Shown: in pieces, positions 21,964 through 23,495 of the stretch | Layout of the letters: every line of letters starts with the position of its first letter | How positions within the stretch are numbered: position 1 is the first letter of the stretch | Assembly: GCA_016296565.1 (NCBI GenBank) | Contig: JAEDJB010000013.1 | Coordinates: forward strand, 1 to 23,495 | Direction of reading: 5' to 3' | Length of the DNA: 23,495 nt | Source of the DNA: Oscillospiraceae bacterium | GTDB taxonomy: Bacteria; Bacillota; Clostridia; Oscillospirales; Oscillospiraceae | Translations under genes and position numbers: made by a program | The notes under the pieces: model-generated | Told to the model about the DNA's origin: nothing | Database searches by the model: none | What the model saw: only the letters and a program-made list of their open reading frames with translations

Positions 21964-22991
21964 AGCATTTGCTGAATACGCTCTTTGTGACCAGCGAAGA
22001 TATCTATTTGTCCCTGGACGGGGAGAACGTGGTGGTAAACCGTGAAAAGCAGGTGGCTGCGCGCTATCCGCTGCATACGCTGTGCAACATCGTTTCTTTC
22101 TCTTATGCCGGGGCCTCGCCGGCTCTGATGGGGGCCTGCGCGGAGCGGGGGATCGCCCTTGCCTTCTGCTCCCCCAGAGGAAAATTCCTCGCCAGGGTAT
22201 CCGGACAGGACCAGGGCAATGTCCTGCTCCGGCGGACCCAGTATCGGGTGGCCGACGATCCAGGCCAGAGCTGTCGGGCGGCCCGCGCCATGATCTTTGG
22301 AAAAATCCATAACGCACGGTGGAGCATTGAGCGCACGCGGCGGGATCATGGAATGCGGGTGGACACGGAGAAACTGTCTGAGGCCTCCGGGAAACTGAAG
22401 GGACTGCTGCCGTCCGTGATGGAGGAAACGTCTCTGGACAGCCTGCGGGGCCTGGAAGGCGTGGGGGCGGCGGCCTACTTTGGCGTGCTGGACGAGATGA
22501 TCCTCAATGAGAAGGAGAGCTTTTTCTTTCGTGGACGGAGCCGGCGGCCGCCGATGGACCCGTTCAATGGGCTGCTGTCCTTTGCCTACAGCCTTTTGGC
22601 CCATGATTGTGCTGCCGCGCTGGAAAGTGTTGGGTTGGATCCGTATGTGGGGTTCCTGCATCGGGACCGGCCGGGAAGGACTTCTCTGGCGCTGGATCTG
22701 ATGGAAGAGCTTCGGCCGTGCATGGCAGACCGTTTTGTCCTTACGCTGGTGAATAACCGCATGGTAAAGCCAACGGATTTTATCGTGCAGGAAAACGGCG
22801 CGGTTCTGATGACCGATCAGGGGCGGCGTACCTTCCTTCAGCGCTGGCAGGAGAAGAAGCGGGAAACCCTGACCCATCCCTATCTTGACGAAAAAATGCA
22901 GTGGGGCTTGGTGCCCTATATCCAGGCGCTGCTGCTGGCGCGGTATCTGCGGGGCGACCTGGATGGATATCCAGCTTTTTTGTGGAAGTGA
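21960..22991 (+). CDS. cas1: Cas1 integrase (type I-C)
   Basis: A 343-aa spacer integrase that acts with Cas2. Metal ligands are intact: Glu166 (RGLEG), His234 (VGFLH) and Asp246 (LALDLMEELRP), with the spacing normal for Cas1. The N-terminal LLNTLFVTSEDIYLSLDGEN and the RRPPMDPFNGLLSFAYSLL stretch are typical of subtype I-C. GGAGGG lies 7-8 nt before the ATG, which overlaps cas4. Confidence 0.97.
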   Translation: MKHLLNTLFVTSEDIYLSLDGENVVVNREKQVAARYPLHTLCNIVSFSYAGASPALMGACAERGIALAFCSPRGKFLARVSGQDQGNVLLRRTQYRVADDPGQSCRAARAMIFGKIHNARWSIERTRRDHGMRVDTEKLSEASGKLKGLLPSVMEETSLDSLRGLEGVGAAAYFGVLDEMILNEKESFFFRGRSRRPPMDPFNGLLSFAYSLLAHDCAAALESVGLDPYVGFLHRDRPGRTSLALDLMEELRPCMADRFVLTLVNNRMVKPTDFIVQENGAVLMTDQGRRTFLQRWQEKKRETLTHPYLDEKMQWGLVPYIQALLLARYLRGDLDGYPAFLWK

Positions 22992-22995
22992 TACT

Positions 22996-23286
22996 GTGTT
23001 GGTTTTGATTACCTATGATGTCAGCACCGAGGATGCCGCTGGACGGCAAAGGCTGCGGAAGATTGCGAAGCAGTGCGTAAACTATGGCCAGCGGGTGCAG
23101 AATTCTGTGTTTGAGTGTCTGCTGGATGCGGCCCAGTGCCGGAGCCTCCAGGCAAAGCTCTGTTCCATCATGGACCCTGAGCGTGACAGCCTGCGGTTTT
23201 ACTATCTGGGAAACCGGTACGAGAACAAGATAGAGCACTTTGGCTGTAAACCGAGCTATGAGCCGGAAGGGGTGCTTATTATTTAG
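22996..23286 (+). CDS. cas2: Cas2 (type I-C)
   Basis: A 96-aa Cas2 that bridges two Cas1 dimers. It starts MLVLITYDVSTEDAAGRQRL with the conserved Asp8, and includes NYGQRVQNSVFEC and a C-terminal RFYYLGNRYENKIEHFG. The start is GTG at 22996, 4 nt after the cas1 stop, with GGAAGTG upstream. It is complete. Confidence 0.96.
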   Translation: MLVLITYDVSTEDAAGRQRLRKIAKQCVNYGQRVQNSVFECLLDAAQCRSLQAKLCSIMDPERDSLRFYYLGNRYENKIEHFGCKPSYEPEGVLII

Positions 23287-23460
23287 CGCGTGCGAAGGCC
23301 AAGGGGACAGGGAAATGCTGGGAGGTTCGCACCTCCGATCCGTTGCCTTTTTGGCCTTGCCCTGCTGAAAAGTGGAACAGAATCATAAAAATGAAAGGAT
23401 GATTTGTGAAAAACATATTCTTTCTGCGCAATACAGACAATGTATCTGTGCATATTTGCT
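23287..23460 (+). promoter_or_regulatory. CRISPR leader
   Basis: 174 nt without a gene between cas2 and the first repeat. The first part has a 6-bp hairpin GGAGGT-TCGC-ACCTCC (23321-23336) inside a long-range stem AAGGCCAA (23295-23302) with TTGGCCTT (23351-23358). The last 90 nt are AT-rich, as leaders usually are. I see no convincing -35/-10 pair for the array promoter. Confidence 0.7.
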
Positions 23461-23493
23461 GTCGCTCCCCTCGCGGGGAGCGTGGATTGAAAT
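23461..23493 (+). CRISPR. First repeat of a type I-C CRISPR array (array continues past the window)
   Basis: A 33-nt repeat: GTC, then an 8-bp stem (CGCTCCCC with GGGGAGCG) around TCGC, then the tail GTGGATTGAAAT. This is the classic I-C form, in the expected place after cas2 and leader. Only this repeat and two bases of spacer are inside the window, so spacer number and content are not visible. Confidence 0.9.
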
Positions 23494-23495
23494 AC

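Noticed and set aside
23406..23416. AAAAACAT in the CRISPR leader equals the first eight bases of the creR-like guide.
   Set aside because: The adjacent bases are GTG, not TTC, and the match stops after eight A-rich bases, so chance is enough.

Overview
The window reads as a chromosomal segment of a GC-rich, spore-forming Firmicute of the class Clostridia, most like gut Oscillospiraceae. The evidence is a GerW-type spore protein, an IspH-ribosomal S1 fusion, a ScpA/ScpB-DUF2953-GerW-carboxypeptidase-RluB gene order, AGGAGG ribosome sites and sigma-A promoters, often with an extended -10. All intact genes are on the plus strand. Positions 1-14385 are ordinary chromosome: a PnuC vitamin transporter with a structured leader; a housekeeping run (M50 protease, scpA, scpB, DUF2953, gerW, S11 carboxypeptidase, rluB-like); then an RpiR-type regulator, a BaiN/HI0933-type flavoprotein, cmk, plsC-like and ispH-rpsA with overlapping starts and stops; a DUF1858 redox-disulfide protein; trmK; a Nif3-like gene; and yebC.

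Positions 14386-15521 are a mobile-element graveyard: the first 42 codons of a tyrosine integrase, an ORF relic with an in-frame stop, a 172-bp segment bounded by imperfect inverted repeats, and a frameshifted serine-recombinase C-terminus. This is the seam between the core chromosome and a defence module.

Positions 15491-23495 hold a complete type I-C CRISPR-Cas locus: cas3, cas5c, cas8c (with an internal cas11c start), cas7c, cas4, cas1, cas2, a leader, and the first 33-nt repeat of an array that runs off the window.

The most interesting signal is in the 215-nt gap between cas3 and cas5c, in an otherwise overlapping operon. On the minus strand there is a sigma-A promoter (TTGACA-17-TAAAAT). 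Its predicted start is the first base of a 32-nt orphan, degenerate type I-C repeat, which keeps the GTC start, a central stem-loop and the GTGGATTGAAA handle. The 18 nt after this repeat match a site between the creR-like promoter and the cas5c promoter. That site carries a canonical TTC PAM that touches the cas5c -35 box. The only two mismatches are at positions 6 and 12, the positions flipped out in Cascade R-loops. I infer a crRNA-like RNA that directs Cascade to repress the cas5c-cas2 operon and probably its own promoter. Such guides (CreR; compare CreA of CreTA) are known from other CRISPR subtypes; this type I-C arrangement was found here by reading the sequence and has not been tested.
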